DNA of 64,000 bases from CAVWXT01 sp963759115 (GTDB lineage Bacteria; Planctomycetota; Planctomycetia; Pirellulales; Thermoguttaceae), in the NCBI GenBank assembly GCA_963759115.1, contig CAVWXT010000005.1, positions 1,674,001 through 1,738,000 on the forward strand, in the 5' to 3' direction. Below the pieces are notes generated by a model. The model was not told the origin of the DNA. It searched no databases and worked only from the letters and a program-made list of their open reading frames with translations. The translations under genes and the position numbers were made by a program. Numbering within the stretch: the first letter of the stretch is position 1; each line of letters opens with the position of its first letter. This document shows, one piece after another, positions 1 to 8,949 of the stretch.

Positions 1-651
1 GGCGAGCTTCGCCCACAAGTTGTTTGCTGGCTTCATCCATGCAAATCACGGGAAAGCGGGGGTTATAGGGCCTGTGGTAGACTTCGAGGACATCTTCCAT
101 CCGCCAGACAAACTCCCCGTCGTGTTTCTTCGGAAGGCACCATTGCTGTTTCAGCCAAGCCTTAACCGCATTTTTTTTAGCGTGCGGCGCACCGTTTCCG
201 CGCTGATGGAAGGCACCACTTCCAATTCGACGAGCTTGCCGGCGAGCATCCGCAATGTCCATCGTGCCCGCCCTTGGGGAACGGGGCCGCAACAGGTGGC
301 CACAAGTTTTGCCTCGGCTACGCCGTCGAGTTTACGTAAACGAGACGGGCAATCCTGTTTCTTCCGGCGGAGTGCGGCTTCCAGTCCTTCTTCCACCCAC
401 CGTCGGCGAACATTGAAAACCGTCTTCGCAGCGACGCTGAGGGCTTCCGCGACTTGGGCATCGGTCTGCGCCTCGCCGTCTTTGCCCTGGTCCGCCTTGA
501 GCAAAATCCGGGCACGTGCAATGGACAGCGCCGATCCCTTTCCCTTGCGCACCAAGGCGTCAAGTTCCAACCGTTCCCCCTCCGTCAAACGAACAACAAA
601 CACCTTTTTCATGGCTACATCCTTGTACTGCCGAGGCGACAAACGATCCAT
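1..651 (-). CDS. IS630-family transposase, partial at window edge, two frames joined by an A8 slip site
   Basis: This is a DDE transposase of the IS630 type that would cut and paste its own element. The first frame (651 down to about 171) encodes the N-terminal helix-turn-helix part (SVAAKTVFNVRRRW) and stops just after a run of eight A on the coding strand (positions 171-178). The other frame then continues with KAWLKQQWCLP and a VICMDEASKQL motif that holds the first catalytic Asp. Many IS630 elements make full transposase by ribosomal slippage on such a run, so the break is probably programmed. The C-terminal catalytic half lies outside the window. The likely start is the Met at 651 or the internal MKKVF Met at about 612. 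Confidence 0.8.
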
Positions 652-768
652 CCGCCCGGTTAAATACCAGAATGTAGCGAATTAGTAAAGTCAAATTGGA
701 CAGACCACTAGGAGAAAACCTGATTCCCCGGCCCAACCCGAGGACAAGCAGAAAGAAGGAGCGGTCCC

Positions 769-1831
769 ATGAGATTGGCAATCACTGTGGCGGCAAGTCT
801 ATTGGTAGGTCTCGTCGCGAGGTTCCCGGCCGCACTCCGCGGCCGACGAGAAGGGCGACTCAGGCCAGCCGAATTGGGAGCGGGTCTGGGCCGGCCCGGG
901 AGTCGACGCCGACATTCGCCGCCTCATCCAGGCCGTTGACGCCCCACGGATGTCGAAGCACCTCTTCTATCTGGCGAAGGCCCCGCTCCCCTATCGCAAG
1001 CTCAACTTCACCCTGCCCGGCCACGACAAGAACACCCTTTACGAAGCCGACGACTTTCTCACCGGAAAATTGGAGTCGTGGGGCTATCGCGTCGAGCGCG
1101 AGGCGGTTCAGGTGCAAGCCTTTCGCCGGGACAGCAGCAAACCGAAATCGGCGCAGTACTCTCGTCCCATGCCCGACGACCCCTGGTATACGGCCTACAA
1201 TCTCTACGCGGAGAAGAAGGGCCGGTCGCAGGCAGACAAGATTATCGTCGTAGTGGCCCACAAAGACTCGCAAAGCTGGGTCGATTCGCCCGGCGCTAAC
1301 GACAACGCCATTGGGACAGTCGGGGTCTTGGAGTTGGCCTGCGTGCTGGCCAAGTACGACTCCGAGCGCACCATCCGGTTCCTCTTCTGCAATGAAGAAC
1401 ACACGCCCTGGACGAGCGTGACGGCGGCGCAGAACGCGAAGAAACGCGGCGACAAGATCGTGGCCGTCTTCAACATCGACAGCATCGCCTCGAAGTCGCC
1501 CGAGCAAACCGCGGCGGGAAAGCCGCTCAACGTCACGCTCTACACGGCGTCGGAGGGCGAGCGTTTGGCCCAGTTGATGAGCGCGGTCAACACGCGGTTC
1601 GCCATCGGCCTGGAGCAGCGGGCCGCCAAGCGGACGGCGCCCGGCGATGACGACGGCTCGTTCGTCAACGCCGGTTACCCGGCCGCGATCCTCAATATCG
1701 GTTCCTATCCCTACGCCGACCCCAATTACCACGCCGAGGGAGACATCCCGGAGCGGAGCGACGTCCCCAACGCCGCCAAAGCCGTGCAGGCGACCCTGGC
1801 GGCCATTCTGACGGTCGATCGCGAGCATTGA
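769..1831 (+). CDS. M28-like metallopeptidase with signal peptide, frame broken near its N-terminus
   Basis: The body resembles the M28 (aminopeptidase Y/S) zinc peptidase family, which removes N-terminal residues outside the cytoplasm. Visible motifs are VVAHKDSQ, the metal-ligand stretch PGANDNAIG, FCNEEH where M28 enzymes carry the catalytic Glu-Glu pair, and a late His in DPNYHAEGD. The first ATG inside the good frame (950) is too late, because clear coding sequence (DEKGDSGQPNWERVW) runs upstream to about 845. A plausible signal peptide, MRLAITVAASLLVGLVA, begins at 769 but in another frame. One base has therefore been lost or gained between about 815 and 845, either a sequencing error or a real break. 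Substrate unknown. Confidence 0.65.
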
Positions 1832-1965
1832 GCGAACGTGAGACATGCCGGACGTCGACGCGATTGAATCCGGCATGACTACCACGGTGACAGGGCCGTT
1901 TCTCCCCATGCACCGATTGCCCCGCCGCACTCGCACCGGTCACCGGGCATGAGGCACAACGATTC

Positions 1966-1994
1966 TTGACTTACCCATTTGTCTGCCATATTAT
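1966..1994 (+). promoter_or_regulatory. Sigma-70-type promoter of the vapBC pair
   Basis: TTGACT (1966-1971) and TATTAT (1989-1994) are separated by exactly 17 bases. A GGGAGGG ribosome site follows about 10 bases before the vapB ATG at 2020. VapBC operons are usually self-repressed by the complex binding over such a promoter. Confidence 0.7.
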
Positions 1995-2019
1995 GTGTAT
2001 AGATGGGAGGGTGACACCG

Positions 2020-2220
2020 ATGAGCCGGACGAACATTGTTCTCGATGACACACTGGTGGCCAAGTGTCAGAAGACCACCGGCATCAAGACGCGGCGGGCA
2101 CTGGTTCATTACGCGCTCGAAGAGTTGCTGCGGCACGAGCGCCAGAAGAAAGTCCTCGAACTCAAGGGCACAATCCGGTGGGAGGGCGACTTGGCCGGCT
2201 GGCGCAGGAAGCGGAGTTGA
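2020..2220 (+). CDS. vapB: VapB-type antitoxin
   Basis: This 66-residue protein resembles VapB antitoxins of the VapB_antitoxin/COG5450 type, which bind DNA and neutralise a PIN-domain ribonuclease. The N-terminus MSRTNIVLDDTLV followed by a helix with LVHYALEELL is typical: a short strand for ribbon-helix-helix pairing, then helices, then a toxin-wrapping tail ending in a Trp-rich segment (IRWEGDLAGWR). The start at 2020 is preferred over 1966 because it follows a good ribosome site and the upstream segment overlaps the promoter. The toxin gene begins two bases after its stop codon, so the two are translated together. Confidence 0.8.
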   Translation: MSRTNIVLDDTLVAKCQKTTGIKTRRALVHYALEELLRHERQKKVLELKGTIRWEGDLAGWRRKRS

Positions 2221-2222
2221 CC

Positions 2223-2624
2223 ATGGTGCTGGTGGATACCACGGTATGGATCGACTTTTTCGTCGGCAAGTCGACGCGCGAAGTCGGCGAACTTGAGCGG
2301 TTGCTCATCGCGGAAGAGGACCTCTGCACGTGCGGCGTCGTCTTAACGGAAGTTCTACAGGGCATTCGCGAGGACGATGATTATCGACGGACGTTGTCGA
2401 GGTTCGACGCGTTCCTGTTCCTCCCCATGAAGCGTCCCACATTCTTGCGGGCGGCCGAACTGTACCGCTCGCTCCGCCGCCGGGGAATCACCATACGCAA
2501 ACCAGTTGATTGCATGATCGCCGCAGTCGCCATAGAGCATGACCTGGCGCTGCTCCATCACGATCGGGACTTCGAGCCGCTGGAGGCCCATTGCGGACTG
2601 AAGATCGTGAAGATTGTGAGCTAG
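2223..2624 (+). CDS. vapC: VapC-type PIN-domain ribonuclease toxin
   Basis: This is a 133-residue PIN-domain protein, expected to be a Mg-dependent endoribonuclease that cleaves tRNA or rRNA when free of VapB. The first acidic residue is in VLVDTTVWIDFF at the N-terminus. A Glu lies in LTEVLQGI, and later acidic residues are in KPVDCMIAAVA and LLHHDRDFE. This is the normal D-E-D-D layout of VapC and the length is typical. It directly follows vapB. Confidence 0.85.
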   Translation: MVLVDTTVWIDFFVGKSTREVGELERLLIAEEDLCTCGVVLTEVLQGIREDDDYRRTLSRFDAFLFLPMKRPTFLRAAELYRSLRRRGITIRKPVDCMIAAVAIEHDLALLHHDRDFEPLEAHCGLKIVKIVS

Positions 2625-2636
2625 CCCACGCGTGGT

Positions 2637-2679
2637 GCAGGCGTCCCGCCTACGGCGAAAATGCAGGCGAGACGCCTGC
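2637..2679. repeat. Intergenic inverted repeat (GCAGGCGTCCCGCCT family)
   Basis: 15-bp arms at 2637-2651 and 2665-2679 match at 14 of 15 positions around a 13-bp loop. The repeat lies between the convergent ends of vapC and the hydrolase gene, so it could act as a two-way terminator or be a REP-like dispersed palindrome. Confidence 0.7.
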
Positions 2680-2718
2680 GCCAAAGAGAATAGTTGCCCA
2701 AGTCATTTTGCGCGGGTT

Positions 2719-3882
2719 CTACTTCCCCTTGGCGCTCGGTCCCGCCGCGGGCAGATACTTCTCGAACCAAGCGACCATCTCGGTTTTCATTTCCGGCAGA
2801 TACTCGTGGCCGGTCTTCGCGTACACTACGCTGCGGAACTGGTCCGGCTTGCCATAGAGACGGTAGAGCTGCCCCAGCTTGCTTTCCAGGACTTCGACGC
2901 CGTCGGTCGGCGCGCTGCCGTCCTGATCGCCGGAGAGCATCAGCATGGGCCGCGGCGCCACCAGGCCATAGATCGCTTCGGTGTCGAAATGGGCGAACAC
3001 GCCGGGCACGAAGTAATAGATGCCGTGCTTGCGCAGGTTGCCGTGGGCGATCAACTCGGTATAGCGGGTGAAGCAGGCCACGCCGACGATGGCCTTCACC
3101 CGTTCGTCGATCGCCGCCAGCCACCAACTGCGGGTGCAGCCCATGCTCATCCCGGTCGCCCCGATCCGTTGGCGATCCACCTCAGGCCGGGTGGCCAGGT
3201 AGTCGATCAGGCACTGTTCATCGCGGAGCATCATGCCCCACAGGGTCCGTCCTTGCCAGAGATAGAGCTTCGTCAGGCTAAGCTCCTGGCCGGTCGATCC
3301 CTCGTCGAGCTTGCCCGCCGGGCCGCGGCCGATCCGCTCGCCGTTCAAGTAGGCGTCGATGGCCGCCACCACGTAACCCTTCTCGGCCAACATCGGGCCG
3401 ACGCACTGGCTGTTCTTGGCGTCGATGCACACGCTCTCTTTCGAGCTGCCGCGACCGTGCAGGGCGACGATCGCCGGCGCCGGCCCCGTCCGCTTCTTGG
3501 GAATCAGCAGAACCCCCGGCACGACCATATCCACGCCGTTGTGGAATTGAAACCGTTCGAGTACGTACGTGCCGTGGTCTTCCGAGGAAACCACCTTGAC
3601 CGCGGCCGGATCGGGGCGCGGGGGCATCTCGCCCAACAACTTCAACAGGGTCTCGCGCGTCTCGGCGCGATCGGTCGTCTGCCATCGGCCCAGATCGGCG
3701 GGCATCGGCCAGTCGGGCAGCTTGAGGTGCCGAAAGCTTTCCGGCATGTCGGCCCAGGGCTCCCCTTGCGGCTGGCCGCCTTCGGCCTGCTTGGGAACGG
3801 CACGCACTTGGGCGATGCCCGGTCGCGCCGGCAACCAGAACCAGGCAACCAGGATCAGAACCAAACACAGGCTACGGCGCAT
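2719..3882 (-). CDS. Secreted alpha/beta-hydrolase (acetyl-xylan-esterase/dienelactone-hydrolase-like)
   Basis: This 387-residue protein begins with a signal peptide (MRRSLCLVLILVAWFWLPA) and carries a complete serine-hydrolase triad layout. The nucleophile elbow is GATGMSMGC, an acid is in SGDQDGSAP, and the His is in AKTGHEY near the C-terminus. The segment PAIVALHGRG is the oxyanion-hole strand. Proteins of this type are common in planctomycetes and are thought to de-esterify plant or algal polysaccharides; the true substrate cannot be read from sequence. It is a single gene, divergent from the beta-helix gene at 4140. The 257 bases between them contain no further gene and no convincing promoter. 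Confidence 0.75.
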   Translation of the reverse strand: MRRSLCLVLILVAWFWLPARPGIAQVRAVPKQAEGGQPQGEPWADMPESFRHLKLPDWPMPADLGRWQTTDRAETRETLLKLLGEMPPRPDPAAVKVVSSEDHGTYVLERFQFHNGVDMVVPGVLLIPKKRTGPAPAIVALHGRGSSKESVCIDAKNSQCVGPMLAEKGYVVAAIDAYLNGERIGRGPAGKLDEGSTGQELSLTKLYLWQGRTLWGMMLRDEQCLIDYLATRPEVDRQRIGATGMSMGCTRSWWLAAIDERVKAIVGVACFTRYTELIAHGNLRKHGIYYFVPGVFAHFDTEAIYGLVAPRPMLMLSGDQDGSAPTDGVEVLESKLGQLYRLYGKPDQFRSVVYAKTGHEYLPEMKTEMVAWFEKYLPAAGPSAKGK

Positions 3883-4139
3883 GAGAGTCTCCCTTGCGAT
3901 TGGCGGTAATCAGGGGCCGAACACGAACGCCATCACGCGGCACGACCGTCGGACATGCCGGAAGTTGTCGCGACTCAATTTAGCGTGGTCACGGCGGCAA
4001 GACAATCTCCCCGTAGACACAGGACGGGGGCCTCCACCCCCAAAGAACGAGTGTGTGTTGACATCGCGTAATCTGCCAACTACGGTAGAGACAATAGTGC
4101 CGCCTCTACCTACCCGACTTCCACCACAAGTGCATCCAC

Positions 4140-5925
4140 ATGAGTCCACAACTATTCCGACGCCAGGTCCAACGATCAGTATGCCTGTCCCTATTATCAG
4201 CCCCTGCGCGTTGCACTGCGTTGCTCGTGGGTTGCGGCGTGTTGGCTCTGGGTCTTGGCGGTCACGTGCGAGGGCAAGAAGGTGCTGCAACCAAGCCCGT
4301 TCCGCCGTGGCCGGCCCAGTATAAGGCAGGAGGCACGGCGGCCGACGTGATGGGGCCCGACGGGCGGACGTGGTTCCCCAACTGGACCGCGGTCGGCGTC
4401 CAGGGGGGCATTCCTCACGTCAAGCCTTTCGCTCCGATCGAGCAGTTCGGCGGCCGTGCGGACGACGACGCCGATGATTCCCAGGCCCTGCAAGACGCCT
4501 GCAACGCGGCGGGCCGTGCCGGCGGCGGCGCGGTCTTGCTGGGCGAAGGCACCTATCATCTGGACCACAAAGTCCTCATCAACCACAGCGGCGTAGTCAT
4601 CCGGGGGCAAGGGCGCGACAAGACGAAAGTCGTCGTCCGCTACAACGGCTCCGACAACCGCATCACGGACGGGGTCATTGTCTTTGCCGGAGGTCCCGGC
4701 GGACAACAACATCCGCTGACCGCCGACGCCAAACGCGGCGACATGAGCCTCGGCCTGGACGACGCGACGGGCCTGGCCAAGGGCGACTGGCTCATGGTCG
4801 AGGCCCGCGGCACGCCGCGATGGAGGTCTCTGATCGAGAGCACCTGCCGGCTCAACCCGCGGATGGCGATGGTCCGCGTTGAGGCAATCCGCGGAAACAC
4901 CGTGGCCATCAACCAACCGCTGCGCATCGATTTCCCGCTGATCGACCAGTCCTACGTCTACAAGCTCGCGCCCATCGAGCGCTGCGGTGTAGAAGACCTG
5001 TACTTCACGCAGGTGCAGAAGAGGCCGAAGATCTGCACCGTGTTGTTCCTGCGCGGCGTCAACTGCTGGGGCCGGCGCGTGACCGTGGAATGGACCGGGC
5101 GGATGCCGCTTTACGGTTCCCACGTCAAGTGGATGGAGATCCGCGATTGCGAATTCAACAACTCGCACGACATCGGCGGCAGCGGGACCGCCTACGTGGG
5201 ATGGCAGGTACTCGTTCGACTGCCTGATGGAGAACGTCACTACGCGCAACATGCGGCACGCGCCCAACCTGGACTGGTCGTGCAGCGGCAACGTGTTCCG
5301 CAACTCCACGTTCTACTACAGCGACGCGCAGACGCATTCGGGATGGTGTCACGAAAACCTGTTCGAGAACTGCGTGATCGTCGGTCCCAAGGGCAGGCCC
5401 AGCGGCGGCGGCTCCTATGGCCACGGGTTCTGGGGCACTCCCGCTTCCGACCGCAGCCACGGCCCGATCGGTCCACGCAACGTATTCTACAACTGCGACT
5501 TCCAGAACTCCGGCGAGGGGCTCGTCTTCGAGGAAGGCATGCAGAAGTACGGCCCCAGCGGATTGGTGCTGGGAGGAATGAACGAGAACTGGCTCTTCTT
5601 CTACAACCGGATCCTGAGCCACGGACCCGCGGTTCTCCTGCGGAGCGCCCAGTTCGATCACGTCCTCAAGGGCAACGTGTTCGTCGTGGACGGCGACTTC
5701 GCGGCGGTGGTGGTTGAGGATCCCAAGCGGAGCAGCGGGCTGGAATTGGCCGACAACACCGTCTACGGCGGCCACGGCACTCTCATCGCGGGTGGCGAGG
5801 CGGCTTTGGCGCGCAACCAAAACAACAAAGTGCGGGCGCTGACCGATACGGTGCCGCCCCGTCCCCAGCCCCCGGTTCCGTCGATCTACGAGTGGCAGCA
5901 AACGCCAACCTGGAAGAAATGGTGA
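4140..5925 (+). CDS. Secreted right-handed beta-helix protein (pectate-lyase-3-like), one frameshift
   Basis: A long exported protein of the Pectate_lyase_3/glycoside-hydrolase-55-like type. Its N-terminal segment (ALLVGCGVLALGLGG) looks like a signal peptide. The domain opens with FGGRADDDADDSQALQDA, the classic start of these parallel beta-helices, and repeated strand/turn segments follow (GVVIRGQG, NVTTRNMRHAP, NVFRNSTFYY). Coding moves from the 4140 frame to another frame between about 5195 and 5206, where homology-like sequence resumes with RYSFDCLMENV and runs to 5925. The break is in the middle of an otherwise intact protein, so a sequence error is likely. Probably acts on extracellular polysaccharide; substrate unknown. 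Confidence 0.7.
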
Positions 5926-6011
5926 CCCAGAGCAGGATAAGGCCGTCCCTGGGGCGTGGGAATCGCCGCCGGATGAGACGCTTGCCGAACGAGGCGATGA
6001 GAAGCGGTGCC

Positions 6012-6962
6012 TCAGAACAGCCGTCTCTGGCTCGGCCGGCCCAGCGGTCGGGCGTCATACCCGGCGTCGTTAAGCCGGTCGACAAAACTCTCCGGCCCGT
6101 GCGTGCAATAAACTACCCGCGGCGCGACGCGGGCAACGGCCTCGAACAGTTCATCGTAGTCGGCATGGTCGGAAAGCGGCACCGCGTAGTCCACGCCCAG
6201 CCGATACTTTGCCCGCGGATCGGCCGCCCATCCGGTCACCGCGATGTGGACCTGGCGGCCGAGCGACTCGATCCGGCCCGTGCCCGGCGGCACGACGACG
6301 GCCCAGCCGGGCTCCGCCCCGCCCGCAAAAAGCTCGTGCCGGCCCAAACTCACCCCGCAGGCTTCGTAGACCCGGCTGACGGCGAAGATGTCGCGTTGCT
6401 GCAACACGGGAATACCTTCGGAGGTGAGTAGCCGCGTGACCTCCTGCCCCTTGCCCAGCAAGTATGCTTGAATCACGGGCACCGCGCCGTCGGCGAAGGT
6501 CTGGCGGACGATGGCAACGAGTTGTTCGATCGCTTGTTGGCGGGGCGGCAGGCGGTAGTCGGGATGTCCGAAGGTGCTCTCGATCACGAGGATCTCGGCG
6601 TGCGGCAGTTGGGCCCGCACGGCCGTGGCCGACTCGCCCAGCTTGAAATCGCCGGTGTACAAGAGCGACTGCCGTCCGTCTTCGGCCAACAGCATGGCGG
6701 AGCCCAGGCAGTGTCCGGCGGGAAAGGTCGTTAGCCGCAGCCCGCCCCACTCGATGGGCTGGCCGTAGGGCATCGCCAAGGTCGGTCGCGGTCCGAGTCG
6801 ATGCCGATAGAGCGCGGCGGTTTCGGGCGTGCAGAGGGCGTACTCGTGCCGCGCGATATGATCGCTGTGCGCGTGCGATATGAAGGCCCGCGGCTGCCGC
6901 CGGCGGAAGTCGACCGCCAGCCCGGCCTTGGTCAGCATCAGCCCGTTGTCCCAGTGGAACAA
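6012..6962 (-). CDS. MBL-fold metallo-hydrolase/exonuclease-like protein
   Basis: This 316-residue protein has the metallo-beta-lactamase core: the zinc motif SHAHSDH at about residue 29, a second His in PAGHCLGSAM, the metal-bridging Asp in LYTGDFKLG and a late YCTHGPE. The order and spacing resemble the beta-CASP-like exonuclease group (COG1236, YSH1-like), including the single-gene bacterial forms annotated as ligase-associated exonucleases, and it would be a cytoplasmic nuclease. No ATP-dependent ligase gene is visible next to it, so the specific role is open. Intact; convergent with the beta-helix gene. Confidence 0.7.
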   Translation of the reverse strand: MFHWDNGLMLTKAGLAVDFRRRQPRAFISHAHSDHIARHEYALCTPETAALYRHRLGPRPTLAMPYGQPIEWGGLRLTTFPAGHCLGSAMLLAEDGRQSLLYTGDFKLGESATAVRAQLPHAEILVIESTFGHPDYRLPPRQQAIEQLVAIVRQTFADGAVPVIQAYLLGKGQEVTRLLTSEGIPVLQQRDIFAVSRVYEACGVSLGRHELFAGGAEPGWAVVVPPGTGRIESLGRQVHIAVTGWAADPRAKYRLGVDYAVPLSDHADYDELFEAVARVAPRVVYCTHGPESFVDRLNDAGYDARPLGRPSQRRLF

Positions 6963-7075
6963 GGAAGTGGTTAGCGGCTAGTGGCCTGTGGCTAGTAAAA
7001 TCGACATTTAACGATTCGGCTCTGCCGGCGTTGTCCTTCCTTCTCCACTCTATACTGACCATTGACCACTGGCCA

Positions 7076-7972
7076 CTAATCGCGGGCGGCTGCCAGTACG
7101 GGCCGAGGGGTGGGGGCCAATCCGGCGGCCCGCCACACCTTGTCCAGCGCCTCGGCGGTCTGCTTGACGACCACGTCGCGGCGGCGGCTCTGGAACGCGG
7201 TCCGCGAAGGCTTCACCGTGACGGGGCCATCGTAACCCATCTCCCGCAGCGCCGTCAGAAACGCGGCTACGTCGATCCGGCCGTTCTCCGCGCCCGGCAG
7301 CAAGCGGGATTTCTCGTCCAGTTCGGCAGGCGGCACGGCGGCGGGCATGTCGGCCACCTGGACGGCTACGATCTGTTGCAGCGGCAGCTTGCGGATGTTC
7401 TCCAGCGAGCCGCCGCAAGCCACAACTTCCCAAATATCCAGCAGCAGCCCCAGATTCGGCGCCGCTACCATGTTCAGGAGCAAGGTCATCGCGTCGACGT
7501 CGTGGATGAACTGAAACGTCTGATTGCGGCGGAGGTGCTCGGCCGCCTGAAAACCCACCGCAAGATGAACTCCCGCGGGCTTCAAGGCCGCGCAAATATC
7601 CTGAAAGCGATGGCGGTGGAACTCGAAGTTCTCGTGGTACGGGAGTTTGTCGCCGGCCGGCACCAACAGGGCCGTGCATCGCGTGCAACCCAGCTCGGCC
7701 GCACAATCGGCGTACTCCGGCAGCTTCTTGAGATCCCGCTGGAAGCTCTCGTCGTCGGTGTCCCATTCCAGGGGCAGCGGAAAGGTGCCCACGCGAAGCT
7801 TCGCACTATCCAGCAGTCGCCGCGCGTACGGCATGCCTTTCAGGCGGACGCGCGTGGCGAACTCGGCCATGTTCAAGTCGACCCCCGCGAAACCGTACGT
7901 CAGGGCCAGTTCGATGATCTCACTCTGGTGCCCGGATACACCCAGCGCGGACGCGTTGAAGTTCTTGAACAT
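7076..7972 (-). CDS. Sugar phosphate isomerase/epimerase-like TIM-barrel protein
   Basis: This 298-residue protein fits the xylose-isomerase-like AP-endonuclease-2 superfamily. Barrel strands with family-typical content are seen at YGFAGVDLNMAEF, LRVGTFPLP, GLLLDIWEVV and GPVTVKPS. Members isomerise or epimerise sugars or inositols with a divalent metal. It has no signal peptide and no clear partner gene, so its substrate cannot be named. The short gap to the MBL-fold gene (6963-7075) is filled with word-like repeats of TAGTGGC and CCACTGG type rather than a gene. Confidence 0.65.
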   Translation of the reverse strand: MFKNFNASALGVSGHQSEIIELALTYGFAGVDLNMAEFATRVRLKGMPYARRLLDSAKLRVGTFPLPLEWDTDDESFQRDLKKLPEYADCAAELGCTRCTALLVPAGDKLPYHENFEFHRHRFQDICAALKPAGVHLAVGFQAAEHLRRNQTFQFIHDVDAMTLLLNMVAAPNLGLLLDIWEVVACGGSLENIRKLPLQQIVAVQVADMPAAVPPAELDEKSRLLPGAENGRIDVAAFLTALREMGYDGPVTVKPSRTAFQSRRRDVVVKQTAEALDKVWRAAGLAPTPRPVLAAARD

Positions 7973-8120
7973 GACGACACTCCGTGAAACTGAAAGATAT
8001 GCCCACCCCCACCATCGGTCGGCATGGCCCTGGTGGGGAATCCCTAATTATGGCAGTTTGTCGGAAGGGGCGGAAGGGGGGCCGCCACGACGCCGCGGCG
8101 TCGTCCAACCTCTCATTGCA

Positions 8121-8172
8121 GGAGGCGACTCCCGCCGCCGATGGAGTCAGTTCGGCGACGGGGGTCGCCTCC
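8121..8172. repeat. Intergenic inverted repeat (GGAGGCGACTCCCG family)
   Basis: 17-bp arms at 8121-8137 and 8156-8172 match at 15 of 17 positions. The right part, TCGGCGACGGGGGTCGCCTC (8153-8172) plus CGA, is nearly repeated at 43731-43753, so this is a dispersed element. The remaining sequence between 7973 and 8298 holds no gene that I can support. Confidence 0.65.
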
Positions 8173-8298
8173 GACGACCTAACGGCCCTGCCACGAGGCC
8201 GCCGGCACGTGCTCCGCCATTGGCCCTGGCCGCCGCCGCCGGATGACTGTACAATAGGCAGTTGTCGGCCCGGCGTTCGACCGAGGAAGAGCCGATTT

Positions 8299-8661
8299 GG
8301 GGGCGAACTGGATTCGACCGGGCAGTTCGAAGTGCAGGTGGCGTGCCGTGGTTGGTCAGCGGGCCACGTTAAAAGCCGACCGATAAACTTAATTGCCGAG
8401 TCTAATCTCGCAATGGCCGCCTAGAGATAGGTTGCCCCGGCTGAGGGCCTTCGCCGGAGAGGTCCGACTGCCGGCCGCAATTCCGGATCGTCTCGGGTCA
8501 CCGTCGGGTACGCCCGGGATTAAAAACCGTTCCTGACTAGCTGCTTTTCCACCCCGTCGGTTGGGGGCTAGAGCGGCGAAGGCGGAAATCATCCGACTAC
8601 GCATGTAGAGGCCTGCACGGAGATGTCGCGGGACGCGGGTTCGATCCCCGCCGCCTCCACA
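8299..8661 (+). ncRNA. ssrA: tmRNA (transfer-messenger RNA)
   Basis: Rescues ribosomes stalled on broken mRNAs and adds a degradation tag. The 5' end GGGGGCGAACTGGATTCGAC is the tmRNA signature. Its first seven bases pair with CGCCTCC at 8652-8658 to form the acceptor stem (one G-U pair). GGTTCGATCCCCGCC upstream of the 3' end is the T-arm, and A8659 is the discriminator. CCA is only partly encoded (CA follows). The tag reading frame lies at 8395-8424. At roughly 363 nt the length is normal for one-piece tmRNA. Confidence 0.95.
8395..8424 (+). other. tmRNA tag reading frame (AESNLAMAA, stop)
   Basis: GCC resume codon at 8395 followed by GAG TCT AAT CTC GCA ATG GCC GCC TAG gives the tag AESNLAMAA. 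It sits after the GTTAAAAGCCGACC segment, as in other tmRNAs, and ends with small hydrophobic residues recognised by ClpXP-type proteases. Confidence 0.85.
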
Positions 8662-8663
8662 AG

Positions 8664-8698
8664 AGCCGATTTACGAGAAATCGTAACTCGGCTTTTTT
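8664..8698 (+). terminator. Rho-independent terminator of ssrA
   Basis: A 14-bp stem (AGCCGATTTACGA with TCGTAACTCGGCT, one mismatch) with a GAAA loop is followed by six T. It starts immediately after the tmRNA 3' end. Confidence 0.9.
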
Positions 8699-8749
8699 CA
8701 TGGAAATACGCATTTTGCGGCCTTTTTCGAGGTTTTGCGTCTGGGGAAT

Positions 8750-8781
8750 GGGTGCCACAGCGGGTGCCACAAGGGTGCCAC
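8750..8781. repeat. Three copies of GGGTGCCAC
   Basis: GGGTGCCAC occurs at 8750, 8762 and 8773, in the 240-bp gap between the ssrA terminator and the IS4-type element. No gene was recognised in that gap. It could be scar sequence from integration beside ssrA. Confidence 0.4.
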
Positions 8782-8949
8782 AGCGTTGCTTTTTGGTTGC
8801 CACAAGAGCATACTGAACCCGTTGGCAAAGTCAATCAGAACGGACTCTCGGAACCCTCCCTGTGGCAAGGAGAACGCCGACGAACCCAACACTGAGCAGG
8901 ACGGCTGAACTTCGCAAGTTCCCGGTCCGTGCGACACTGTGTTTAGCCC

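Noticed and set aside
2632..3909. 425-codon open frame on the plus strand opposite the hydrolase
   Set aside because: It is antisense to a protein with signal peptide and complete catalytic motifs; composition is a shadow of GC-rich coding.
8597..8834. Minus-strand open frames over the tmRNA 3' end reading LLWRRRGSNPRPATS and VEAAGIEPASRDIS
   Set aside because: These strings are well-known false proteins from translated tRNA/tmRNA 3' ends; the strand is noncoding here.
8699..8939. Possible tyrosine integrase next to ssrA
   Set aside because: No frame in this gap or nearby has integrase motifs; only short GGGTGCCAC repeats are present.
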